Source of the DNA: Robertmurraya dakarensis | Lineage (GTDB): Bacteria > Bacillota > Bacilli > Bacillales > Cytobacillaceae | NCBI RefSeq assembly: GCF_900156875.1 | Contig: NZ_LT707408.1 | Span: forward strand, 1,315,395 to 1,379,394 | DNA length: 64,000 nt | Direction: 5' to 3' | In this document: positions 50,019 through 58,221 of the stretch, in pieces | How the letters are laid out: every line of letters begins with the position of its first letter | Numbering within the stretch: the stretch's first letter is position 1 | Translations under genes and position numbers: made by a program | Notes under the pieces: generated by a model | What the model was told of the DNA's origin: nothing | The model's database searches: none | Seen by the model: the letters and a program-made list of their open reading frames with translations, nothing else

Positions 50019-50921
50019 ATGCTGACAGGGATGCAAATAGCCGTCATTGGTGGCGATGCCAGACAGCTGGAAATTATCCGCAAATTAACTGAGCTGGATG
50101 CAAAGCTTTCGTTGATCGGCTTCGAACAGCTTGACCATGCCTTCACTGGGGCAGTGAAGGAGAAATTAGATGAAGTAGATTTTACCAATATAGACGCGAT
50201 TATATTACCGGTACCTGGTACTAATCTAGAGGGGCAAGTTGAGACCATTTTTTCTAATGAAAAAGTATATTTATATGAAGAAACATTGATGCAGACTCCT
50301 CCTCATTGTACAGTCTATTCAGGTATCAGCAATTCGTATTTAAACGGAATTACTAAAAAAGCAAATCGCCGCCTCGTTCAACTTTTTGAAAGAGATGATG
50401 TAGCGATCTATAACTCCATTCCAACTGTTGAAGGCACTATTATGATGGCTATTCAGCATACTGATTTTACAATTCATGGTTCCAACATTATTGTGCTGGG
50501 GCTTGGAAGAGTAGGAATGAGTGTAGCAAGAACCCTTGATGCCTTAGGTGCAAATGTAAAGGTAGGAGCTAGAAAAAGTGAACATATTGCCCGCATTACG
50601 GAAATGGGGCTGGCTCCTTTTCAACTAAATGAATTAGAAAATTGTGTGAAAGACGTAGATATTTGCATTAACACGATTCCACATTTAATTGTCACAGCTT
50701 CAGTTATCTCAAAAATGCCAGCACATACGTTAATTATCGATTTAGCATCAAAACCTGGTGGAACAGATTTTCGCTATGCTGAGAAAAGAGGAATTAAGGC
50801 ATTACTGGCACCTGGACTTCCAGGAATAGTAGCTCCCAAAACGGCAGGGCAAATATTGGCGAATGTACTTTCGAGAGTTTTAAAAGATGATCTTGAACAA
50901 CGAAAGGGGAAAGTAACATGA
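50019..50921 (+). CDS. dpaA: Dipicolinate synthase subunit A
   Basis: 300 residues (SpoVFA). N-terminal DpaA domain starting MQIAVIGGDARQLEIIRKL, then a Rossmann dinucleotide fold with VLGLGRVGMSVARTLDALGA. With DpaB it oxidises a dihydrodipicolinate-related intermediate to dipicolinate in the mother cell during sporulation. The ATG at 50019 is preceded by AAGAAGGTG. It overlaps dpaB by 4 bp. Confidence 0.96.
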   Translation: MLTGMQIAVIGGDARQLEIIRKLTELDAKLSLIGFEQLDHAFTGAVKEKLDEVDFTNIDAIILPVPGTNLEGQVETIFSNEKVYLYEETLMQTPPHCTVYSGISNSYLNGITKKANRRLVQLFERDDVAIYNSIPTVEGTIMMAIQHTDFTIHGSNIIVLGLGRVGMSVARTLDALGANVKVGARKSEHIARITEMGLAPFQLNELENCVKDVDICINTIPHLIVTASVISKMPAHTLIIDLASKPGGTDFRYAEKRGIKALLAPGLPGIVAPKTAGQILANVLSRVLKDDLEQRKGKVT

Positions 50922-51517
50922 GCTTAAATGGAAAAAGAATTGGATTTGGTTTAACTGGTTCACATTGCACTTATGACGCTGTATTTCCAGAAATCGAGAA
51001 ATTAGTGAATGCAGGAGCAGAAGTAATCCCGGTCGTTACTCATACCGTACAAAATACCGTAACACGTTTTGGTGATGGGGAAGATTGGGTTCAAAGAATT
51101 GTGGAACTGACTGGTAATAGTGCAATTGATTCGATTGTAAAAGCCGAGCCACTAGGTCCAAAAATCCCATTAGATTGCATGGTTATTGCTCCACTGACAG
51201 GGAATTCTATGAGTAAATTCGCAAATGCGATGACAGATTCACCTGTTTTAATGGCAGCAAAAGCAACCTTAAGAAACGGGAAGCCAGTTGTATTAGGAAT
51301 TTCAACGAATGATGCATTAGGCTTAAATGGTGTTAATCTTATGAGATTAATGGCAACTAAGAACATTTTCTTTATTCCTTATGGCCAAGATGATCCTGTC
51401 AAAAAGCCTAATTCAATGGTTGCCAGAATGACTATGCTATCAGAAACTATTGAATCAGCCATACAAGGTCAGCAAATCCAACCTGTTATTGTTGAAAGAT
51501 TTAAAGATGATGAGTAA
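50918..51517 (+). CDS. dpaB: Dipicolinate synthase subunit B
   Basis: 199 residues (SpoVFB), flavoprotein (PPC-decarboxylase-like) fold: GFGLTGSHCTYDAVFPEIEK, PLTGNSMSKFANAMTDSPVL and ATLRNGKPVVLGISTND. Flavin-binding is inferred from the fold. Operon partner of dpaA; its substrate is supplied by DapA encoded downstream. Confidence 0.96.
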   Translation: MSLNGKRIGFGLTGSHCTYDAVFPEIEKLVNAGAEVIPVVTHTVQNTVTRFGDGEDWVQRIVELTGNSAIDSIVKAEPLGPKIPLDCMVIAPLTGNSMSKFANAMTDSPVLMAAKATLRNGKPVVLGISTNDALGLNGVNLMRLMATKNIFFIPYGQDDPVKKPNSMVARMTMLSETIESAIQGQQIQPVIVERFKDDE

Positions 51518-51574
51518 CTAACTGTTATGAAATTGAAGATGTTCTGAAAAATTTATTTCTTTAAAGTGTGAATA

Positions 51575-51583
51575 TGTTAAAAT
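51575..51583 (+). promoter_or_regulatory. Extended -10 promoter for asd
   Basis: TGTTAAAAT (TG-N-TAAAAT) at 51575-51583, the same core as before pyrH. It lies just after dpaB and about 140 nt before asd, which would let asd be expressed outside sporulation. Confidence 0.4.
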
Positions 51584-51611
51584 AAATGATATTATTAGGT
51601 AATCATTTTTC

Positions 51612-51671
51612 GGGCAGCTTCGCCCACTGGTTGGCGGTATGATGACAGCCGCCTCCCAGTATCATTCTTTT
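51612..51671 (+). promoter_or_regulatory. Structured asd leader with terminator-like end
   Basis: GGGC/GCCC (51612-51615 with 51622-51625) is followed by a two-part stem: ACTGG (51626-51630) with CCAGT (51656-51660) and GGCGG (51633-51637) with CCGCC (51649-51653). A T-rich tail ATCATTCTTTTT follows. Could be an attenuator or the dpaB terminator. It does not match the lysine riboswitch. Confidence 0.6.
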
Positions 51672-51723
51672 TAACATCATTAAGCACTACTTAAAAGAAA
51701 TAAGTTGGAAGGGGAAACGTATA

Positions 51724-52773
51724 ATGACAGAAAAAAGAGCTTTTCACGTAGCAGTAGTTGGTGCAACAGGTGCAGTAGGGCAGCAGATGCTAAAAACACT
51801 AGAGGATAGAAAATTTCCCGTTTCTAAGTTAACGGTACTTTCTTCAGCGCGTTCAGCTGGAAAAACGGTCATTTTTAACGGCAAGGAGCATACAGTTGTA
51901 GAAGCTACTCCTGATAGCTTTGAAGGTGTAGATATTGCTTTATTTAGTGCTGGTGGAAGTGTTTCAAAAGAATTAGCTCCAGAAGCGGTTAAGCGGGGAG
52001 CAATTTGTGTAGATAACACAAGTGCATTCAGAATGGATGAAAATACTCCACTTGTTGTGCCTGAAGTGAACGAATCAGACTTGCATAATCATAATGGTAT
52101 TATTGCTAATCCAAACTGTTCTACTATCCAGATGGTTGTAGCGTTGCAGCCGGTTTTAGAAAAGTTCGGCTTAAATAAAGTGATTGTTTCAACGTACCAG
52201 GCTGTTTCCGGTTCTGGCGCAGCAGCGGTCGATGAATTATATGAGCAAACAAAAGCAATTATTAACGAAGAACCATTCGAGCCGCAGATTTTACCTGTTA
52301 AATCGGATAAAAAACATTATCAAATTGCTTTTAATGCGATCCCTCAAATTGATAAATTTGAAGAATCAGGTTATACATTCGAAGAAATGAAAATGATCAA
52401 TGAGACAAAGAAGATAATGCATCTTCCTGAGTTAAAGGTCGCTGCTACATGTGTTCGTCTTCCAGTAGCAACAGGACATTCTGAATCTGTCTACTTTGAG
52501 GTTGATCAAGAAGGTGTAACAAGTGAAGATATAAAAGGACTTTTAAAGTCCGCACCAGGTGTAGTACTTCAGGACGACCCTGACAACCAGATTTATCCAA
52601 TGCCGGCAGATTGTGTTGGGAAAAATGATGTCTTTGTAGGACGTATTCGAAAAGATCTTGATGAAGAAAAAGGCTTCCATATGTGGGTAGTTTCTGATAA
52701 CTTGTTAAAAGGCGCTGCTTGGAATTCTGTTCAAATTGCTGAAAGCCTTGTTAAGCTCGGAATTGTTAAATAA
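51724..52773 (+). CDS. asd: Aspartate-semialdehyde dehydrogenase
   Basis: 349 residues. NADP-binding VVGATGAVGQQMLKTLEDR, catalytic C132 in NPNCSTIQM and the CVRLPVATGHSESVYFEVDQ segment with the active-site His are present. It reduces aspartyl phosphate to aspartate semialdehyde, the branch point to Lys, Thr and Met. Precedes dapG and dapA, giving a compact route to dihydrodipicolinate. Confidence 0.97.
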   Translation: MTEKRAFHVAVVGATGAVGQQMLKTLEDRKFPVSKLTVLSSARSAGKTVIFNGKEHTVVEATPDSFEGVDIALFSAGGSVSKELAPEAVKRGAICVDNTSAFRMDENTPLVVPEVNESDLHNHNGIIANPNCSTIQMVVALQPVLEKFGLNKVIVSTYQAVSGSGAAAVDELYEQTKAIINEEPFEPQILPVKSDKKHYQIAFNAIPQIDKFEESGYTFEEMKMINETKKIMHLPELKVAATCVRLPVATGHSESVYFEVDQEGVTSEDIKGLLKSAPGVVLQDDPDNQIYPMPADCVGKNDVFVGRIRKDLDEEKGFHMWVVSDNLLKGAAWNSVQIAESLVKLGIVK

Positions 52774-52816
52774 TTAATTACTAAATAATATAATAGCTAT
52801 GAGAACAGAGAACTAA

Positions 52817-52840
52817 GAAATCGGGTTGTTTACCGATTTC
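52817..52840 (+). other. 8-bp hairpin between asd and dapG
   Basis: GAAATCGG (52817-52824) pairs with CCGATTTC (52833-52840); no T-run follows. Next to it is a CT-rich stretch with repeated CTCACCTCTGACCTCTCAC. Possible RNA-processing site; function unknown. Confidence 0.45.
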
Positions 52841-52926
52841 CTCCAAGTCTCACCTCTGACCTCTCACATCTAGAAAAGCGCACAATATTTTGTGCATAAG
52901 ACAAGTAGTAATCTCGAGGTGTTACG

Positions 52927-54165
52927 ATGAAAATAATCGTTCAAAAATTTGGAGGTACTTCTGTAAAAAACGAAGAAGCACGAGAGCATGCGATGGGTCA
53001 TATCATGAAAGCAGTTGAAGACGGCTACAAGGCGGTTGTAGTCGTCTCTGCTATGGGAAGAATGGGAGACCCATATGCAACAGATACACTTCTCTCATTA
53101 GTTGGAGGAAGTAAAAGCCTTATTACAAAGAGAGAGCAGGATTTACTTCTATCCTGTGGTGAAGCAATTTCTAGTGTTGTTTTTACAAATATGCTTCTCC
53201 AGAATGGCATAAAAGCAACTTCACTTACAGGCAGTCAAGCGGGTTTCGTGACAAATCATGATCATACGAATGCAAAGATTGTTGAAATGAAATGCGAACG
53301 TCTTTTAAAAGAACTGCAGGAGTATGATGTGGTTGTGGTTGCTGGCTTTCAAGGTGCATCAAAAAATGGTGACACGACCACGATCGGCAGAGGTGGAAGT
53401 GATACGTCTGCAGCTGCATTAGGAGCAGCGCTTCAAGCAGACTGGATTGATATCTTTACCGACGTAGAAGGAATCATGACTGCAGATCCGCGGATCGCGG
53501 AGAATGCTAGACCTCTTTCTGTTGTTACCTATAATGAAGTATGTAACCTTGCTTATCAGGGAGCTAAAGTTATCCATCCGCGAGCTGTAGAAATTGCCAT
53601 GCAAGCTAAAGTTCCTATCCGTATTCGATCCACTTATTCAGAAGGCTTAGGCACATTAGTGACGACACTAAACAGAAGCAGCCGCGGCAGCGATGTCAGG
53701 GAACGAACGGTAACAGGAATTGCGCATCTCGCGCCGGTTACGCAGGTAAAAGTCCTAGCCAAAAAAGACCAATACAATCTTCAGACAGAAGTATTTAAAT
53801 CAATGGCTAATGAAAAAATTAGTGTGGATTTTATCAATATTTCTCCCAACGGTGTCGTTTATACTGTCACGGATGAAATGAGTGATAAAGCAGAAGAAAT
53901 TTTGCAAGGGTTAGGTTATGATCCAGAAATTGAAAGAGAATGTGCGAAGGTTTCTGTAGTTGGTGCAGGGATTGCAGGTGTTCCAGGTATCACGGCAAAA
54001 ATTGTAACAGCTCTTTCAGAAAAAGGGGTAAGAATCCTCCAATCCGCTGACAGCCACACAACTATTTGGGTGCTTGTGAAACAAACCGATCTTGCCACAG
54101 CTGTCAATGCCTTGCATGATGTGTTCGAACTGGAAAAAGAAGCAGTAGAGTATGATCGTATCTAA
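52927..54165 (+). CDS. dapG: Aspartate kinase I (diaminopimelate-sensitive type)
   Basis: 412 residues. N-terminal kinase motif IVQKFGGTSVKNEEAREHAM, TTIGRGGSDTSAAALGAALQ and DVEGIMTADPRI; two ACT domains at the C-terminus (about 265-405). Position in asd-dapG-dapA identifies the B. subtilis DapG isozyme, feedback-inhibited by meso-diaminopimelate; inhibitor specificity is inferred, not read from the sequence. Confidence 0.95.
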   Translation: MKIIVQKFGGTSVKNEEAREHAMGHIMKAVEDGYKAVVVVSAMGRMGDPYATDTLLSLVGGSKSLITKREQDLLLSCGEAISSVVFTNMLLQNGIKATSLTGSQAGFVTNHDHTNAKIVEMKCERLLKELQEYDVVVVAGFQGASKNGDTTTIGRGGSDTSAAALGAALQADWIDIFTDVEGIMTADPRIAENARPLSVVTYNEVCNLAYQGAKVIHPRAVEIAMQAKVPIRIRSTYSEGLGTLVTTLNRSSRGSDVRERTVTGIAHLAPVTQVKVLAKKDQYNLQTEVFKSMANEKISVDFINISPNGVVYTVTDEMSDKAEEILQGLGYDPEIERECAKVSVVGAGIAGVPGITAKIVTALSEKGVRILQSADSHTTIWVLVKQTDLATAVNALHDVFELEKEAVEYDRI

Positions 54166-54243
54166 TTACTTTAAGCGATTAAAAAGCTTCCTCTTTGGTG
54201 CACATCATAATCCGCAGATAGGATAGTTTAAGGGAGTGTAGAT

Positions 54244-55116
54244 ATGGTATTATTTGGGAGAGTTTCGACGGCAATGGTTACCCCTTTTGACAACAAAGGG
54301 CATATTGATTTTGCCAAAACTACTCAGTTAATTAACCACTTAATTGATAACGGGACTGACTCACTAGTTGTTGCTGGTACAACTGGTGAATCGCCAACTC
54401 TTACAAAAGAGGAAAAAATTGCATTATTCCAGCATGTTGTGAAGGTAGTAGATAAGCGGGTTCCAGTCATAGCTGGGACCGGATCAAACAATACCTATGC
54501 TTCAATTGAGCTTACAAAGAAGGCTGAGCAGCTTGGAGTAGATGGAATTATGATTGTTGCTCCATACTATAACAAGCCAAACCAGGAGGGGCTTTACCAG
54601 CATTTTAGACAGATTGCCGAATCTACTACGCTTCCTGTAATGGTTTACAACATTCCTGGTCGTTCCGTCGTAAATATTTTACCAGAGACGATTATCAGGC
54701 TTTCACAAATTGACAATATCGTTGCTGTTAAAGAAGCAAGCGGTGATTTAAATGCGATGACGAAAATTATTGCCGGTACGGATGATAATTTTCTGCTTTA
54801 TAGCGGGGATGATGGAATCACGCTGCCTGTATTATCAATTGGTGGTGCAGGAGTTGTCTCGGTTGCTTCTCATATTATTGGAAAAGAAATGCAAGGAATG
54901 GTTCGAGCGTTTCTTGATGGCGATCATACAAGAGCGGCTAGTATCCACCAATCACTGCTGCCAATAATGGAAGGTTTATTCAAAGCACCAAGTCCCGTAC
55001 CAGTGAAGACGGCGTTGCAGCTTAGGGGCCTGAATGTAGGTTCTGTCCGTTTACCACTTGTACCTTTAACTGAAAGTGAAAGAGGAGATCTTATCAATTT
55101 ATTGGAAAATATTTAA
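54244..55116 (+). CDS. dapA: 4-hydroxy-tetrahydrodipicolinate synthase
   Basis: 290 residues, TIM barrel. VAGTTGESPTLTKEEK, the VMVYNIPGRSVVNI motif with catalytic Tyr and the Schiff-base Lys K163 in VAVKEASGD are present. It condenses pyruvate with aspartate semialdehyde. Its product feeds both peptidoglycan/lysine synthesis and DpaAB. A terminator follows. Confidence 0.97.
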   Translation: MVLFGRVSTAMVTPFDNKGHIDFAKTTQLINHLIDNGTDSLVVAGTTGESPTLTKEEKIALFQHVVKVVDKRVPVIAGTGSNNTYASIELTKKAEQLGVDGIMIVAPYYNKPNQEGLYQHFRQIAESTTLPVMVYNIPGRSVVNILPETIIRLSQIDNIVAVKEASGDLNAMTKIIAGTDDNFLLYSGDDGITLPVLSIGGAGVVSVASHIIGKEMQGMVRAFLDGDHTRAASIHQSLLPIMEGLFKAPSPVPVKTALQLRGLNVGSVRLPLVPLTESERGDLINLLENI

Positions 55117-55150
55117 AGATATATAATAAGATACCTCTTAACTTAAAGTA

Positions 55151-55182
55151 AGAAGCTAATCATAATGATTGGCTTCTTTTTT
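55151..55182 (+). terminator. Terminator after dapA
   Basis: AGAAGCTAATCAT (55151-55163) pairs with ATGATTGGCTTCT (one G-T wobble), followed by a T-run. Confidence 0.85.
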
Positions 55183-55238
55183 ACGGTATAAAACATTTTC
55201 ACGAATGCTTTATCTAGAGCCTCTACTAGATAATTTGG

Positions 55239-55268
55239 TTGTAAAGGCTTTCTCCAATCAAGTATAAT
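55239..55268 (+). promoter_or_regulatory. Sigma-A promoter for rnjB
   Basis: TTGTAA (55239-55244), 18-nt spacer, TATAAT (55263-55268), 55 nt before the rnjB start. Confidence 0.65.
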
Positions 55269-55322
55269 ATTTATAACTGATCTAAGGTCGGACAATCTCA
55301 GGAATTAGGAGGATCTTATACA

Positions 55323-56990
55323 TTGAACACGAGAAAGAACGAAAACATCAAGGTAATGGCTCTAGGGGGAGTTGGTGAAATCGGCAAAAACATGTACATC
55401 GTTGAAGTAGACGAGGACATCTTTGTGATTGACGCCGGATTAATGTTTCCTGAAAATGAAATGCTTGGAATCGACATAGTCATCCCCGATATAACATACT
55501 TAATACAAAATAAACAAAGGGTAAAAGGAGTATTTTTAACACATGGGCACGAAGATCATATCGGTGCTGTGTCTTATTTGCTCCGCCAAATCAAGGTTCC
55601 TGTATATGGAATGAGACTGACTATTGCTCTAACTAAGGCAAAGCTGAAGGAACAAGAATTTAGGGGACAAGCTGAATTTATCGAGGTTACCTCTGATACG
55701 ATAATAGAATTCGATACTGTTCAGGTTTCTTTTTTTAAAACGAATCACAGCATCCCAGATTCTGTGGGGGTATGCATTCAAACGAGTGAAGGATCAATTG
55801 TTTATACGGGGGATTTTAAATTCGATCAATCTGCGACAGACCTTTATAAACCGGAGATTGGTAAGATGGCAAAGATTGGTCAAGATGGTGTCCTTTGTTT
55901 GCTTTCTGATAGTACTGATGCAGAGAAGCCCGGGTATTCTTTATCAGAAACGATTATTAAAAGGGAGTTAATGGATGCCTTTTATAACGCTGAAGGAAGG
56001 ATTATTGCTGCTTGCTTTGCGTCTGATTTAAATAGAATTCAACATATTTTTGACGCTGCCTATGAAAGTCGAAGAAAAATTGCTGTTATAGGGAAAACGC
56101 TTGAGCAAATTTTTGAGATAGCCATCGAGCTCGAATATCTACATGTTCATCATGAACTAATCATTCCAATTTCACAAATACAGGATTATTCTGACCATGA
56201 GATTGTCGTTCTAGCGACTGGAACGCAGGGAGAGCCGATTGAAGTGCTGCAAAAAATGGCAAAAGGTGCTCATAAGCATGTAAATATTCAAGAAAATGAT
56301 ACGGTGTTAATTGCTGCTTCTCCACTTCGAGGTAGTGAGGTACTTATTTTTAAAACGATAGACTTGCTTAGCAGAGCTGGAGCCAATATCATTTCCAGCA
56401 AAAGAATTGTGAATACTTCAAGCCATGGCAGTCACGAGGAATTAAAGTTTATGATCAATCTAATGAATCCTAAATTCTTTCTCCCTGTTCATGGTGAATA
56501 TCGAATGCTCAAGGCACATGAAAAAATTGCAAAAGAATGTGGAGTAACAGACGACCGTATTTTTATCCTTGAAAAAGGGGATGTCTTGGAATTTAAAAAT
56601 GATAAATTAAAACTAGCTGGTAAGGTGCCGGCAGGTAATGTATTAGTAGATGGCAGCGGTGTTGGAGATGTAGGGAATATCGTTCTTCGAGATCGAAAAT
56701 TATTATCTCAAGATGGTATATTAATCGTGGTTGTCACTTTAAACAAAGCAGAAAAGAAAATTTCTGCAGGTCCTGAAATTATCTCGAGAGGATTTGTTTA
56801 TGTTAGAGAATCTGAGAAATTGATGGAAGAGTCAACAAAGTTAGTAAAGTCAATAGTTGAAAAAAGTATATCCAAAGAATCGTTTGATTGGGCTAGTATA
56901 AAGCAGGATATGAGAGATGAATTGAATTATTTCCTATATGAAAAAACAAAACGAAGACCTATGATCTTGCCAATTATCATGGAAGTTTAA
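55323..56990 (+). CDS. rnjB: Ribonuclease J2
   Basis: 555 residues from TTG 55323 (TTAGGAGG upstream). Metallo-beta-lactamase/beta-CASP RNase: the metal motif is THGHEDHIGA (Glu replaces the Asp seen in RNase J1), then a beta-CASP region (about 220-370), SSHGSHEELKFMINL and the C-terminal domain. RNase J2 associates with J1 and has weaker exonuclease activity. Assigned J2 by the HGHEDH variant and by its position after dapA. Confidence 0.93.
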   Translation: MNTRKNENIKVMALGGVGEIGKNMYIVEVDEDIFVIDAGLMFPENEMLGIDIVIPDITYLIQNKQRVKGVFLTHGHEDHIGAVSYLLRQIKVPVYGMRLTIALTKAKLKEQEFRGQAEFIEVTSDTIIEFDTVQVSFFKTNHSIPDSVGVCIQTSEGSIVYTGDFKFDQSATDLYKPEIGKMAKIGQDGVLCLLSDSTDAEKPGYSLSETIIKRELMDAFYNAEGRIIAACFASDLNRIQHIFDAAYESRRKIAVIGKTLEQIFEIAIELEYLHVHHELIIPISQIQDYSDHEIVVLATGTQGEPIEVLQKMAKGAHKHVNIQENDTVLIAASPLRGSEVLIFKTIDLLSRAGANIISSKRIVNTSSHGSHEELKFMINLMNPKFFLPVHGEYRMLKAHEKIAKECGVTDDRIFILEKGDVLEFKNDKLKLAGKVPAGNVLVDGSGVGDVGNIVLRDRKLLSQDGILIVVVTLNKAEKKISAGPEIISRGFVYVRESEKLMEESTKLVKSIVEKSISKESFDWASIKQDMRDELNYFLYEKTKRRPMILPIIMEV

Positions 56991-56991
56991 T

Positions 56992-57020
56992 AAAAAACGA
57001 CACGAATGTGTCGTTTTTTT
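56992..57020 (+). terminator. Terminator after rnjB
   Basis: AAAAAACGACAC pairs with GTGTCGTTTTTT around a GAAT loop; ends in seven T. Possibly bidirectional because of the A-run. Confidence 0.9.
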
Positions 57021-57122
57021 ATGCCATTATTAATTCTCTTATCTACCACATTTTCAAATAACTCGCATGAATTATTCCTTGCGGTTTCATACTAACGATA
57101 TCATGCTTGAAGGGAGAATAAT

Positions 57123-57875
57123 GTGATGGACCAAGAGAATAGAAAGAATATGCAAGGTAGTGAAGGTACTGATCAGCCAAAGGAAGATAAACCATCACCC
57201 TTAATGGAAAAAATTCAACAATTAGGCCAAACAAGTGTACCACAGCTTTCGCAAGATTCTAAAATACATTGTTTAACAATTGTTGGTCAAATAGAAGGCC
57301 ATTTACAGCTGCCGCCGCAGAATAAAACAACAAAGTATGAACATATTATTCCGCAAATTGTTGCAATTGAACAAAACCCAAAAATAGAGGGTCTGCTTGT
57401 CATCTTAAACACGGTAGGGGGGGATGTGGAAGCTGGTCTGGCTATCTCAGAAATGCTAGCTTCTTTATCTAAGCCTACTGTATCAATCGTATTAGGAGGA
57501 GGGCATTCAATTGGTGTTCCAATTGCTGTCTCATGTGATTATTCATTTATAGCCGAAACAGCCACGATGACGATACATCCAATTCGACTTACCGGATTGG
57601 TGATTGGCGTACCGCAAACATTTGAATACCTTGATAAAATGCAAGAACGAGTTGTAAGCTTTGTAACAAAGCATTCAAATATAGCGGAAGAAAAGTTTAA
57701 GCATTTGATGTTCGAAAAAGGAAATCTAACAAGAGATATTGGAACAAATGTAATTGGGACTGATGCAGTTGAATACGGTCTTATCAATGAGGTAGGCGGT
57801 ATAGGCCAAGCTATGAAAAAGCTGAATGAACTTATTGAAATAAATAAGGAAGAGAATGAAGGGATTATTCAATGA
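57123..57875 (+). CDS. tepA: ClpP-like translocation-enhancing protease TepA
   Basis: 250 residues. Crotonase/ClpP fold: [40 protein letters not shown]-like region and the nucleophile segment [15 protein letters not shown], then [11 protein letters not shown]. TepA is linked to sporulation and to secretion in B. subtilis. The N-terminal 45 residues are variable and charged. GTG 57123 or ATG 57126 can both serve as start. Overlaps ylzJ by 4 bp. Confidence 0.93.
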   Translation: MMDQENRKNMQGSEGTDQPKEDKPSPLMEKIQQLGQTSVPQLSQDSKIHCLTIVGQIEGHLQLPPQNKTTKYEHIIPQIVAIEQNPKIEGLLVILNTVGGDVEAGLAISEMLASLSKPTVSIVLGGGHSIGVPIAVSCDYSFIAETATMTIHPIRLTGLVIGVPQTFEYLDKMQERVVSFVTKHSNIAEEKFKHLMFEKGNLTRDIGTNVIGTDAVEYGLINEVGGIGQAMKKLNELIEINKEENEGIIQ

Positions 57876-58081
57876 TCTTATATACGATGATGCCTCAGGA
57901 ACTTGTATTTCCAACTAATAACGAAGTATATGATAACCTTACACAGATTGATTATGAAGGTATTCCATTAATGGTAGAAAGAACTGATGACCATGCTTAT
58001 CGTGTGGTAAGAGTGATGAGCACAAATCCTGACCACTTTTTAGATTCCAGATGTTTGCCTGGCAGTAAGATATCGATTTAA
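57872..58081 (+). CDS. ylzJ: YlzJ-like protein
   Basis: 69 residues. [20 protein letters not shown] and a [20 protein letters not shown] core match the YlzJ family that accompanies tepA and spoIIIE in Bacillus. Function unknown. It overlaps tepA by 4 bp, which suggests coupled expression. Confidence 0.88.
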   Translation: MILYTMMPQELVFPTNNEVYDNLTQIDYEGIPLMVERTDDHAYRVVRVMSTNPDHFLDSRCLPGSKISI

Positions 58082-58101
58082 CAGAGAAGGATCATAGTTT
58101 A

Positions 58102-58155
58102 TGCTATAATAATAGTAACTTCAGTAAAGGCAGCCCCTAGGAGGCTGCTTTCTTT
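58102..58155 (+). promoter_or_regulatory. Promoter followed by hairpin upstream of spoIIIE
   Basis: TGCTATAAT (58102-58110) is an extended -10 site. About 20 nt later GCAGCC (58130-58135) pairs with GGCTGC (58143-58148), flanked by AAAG/CTTT, and a T-rich tract follows. It may terminate ylzJ transcription or attenuate spoIIIE. Confidence 0.55.
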
Positions 58156-58221
58156 CTGCATACGTTTGGAAGGCTGGAATTATGAGTACGATATTAATAA
58201 CAAAAATGTCAGGTGATTTAA

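Noticed and set aside
51541-51723. Lysine riboswitch or T-box before asd
   Set aside because: None of the conserved core motifs is visible; the stems seen are simple and short.
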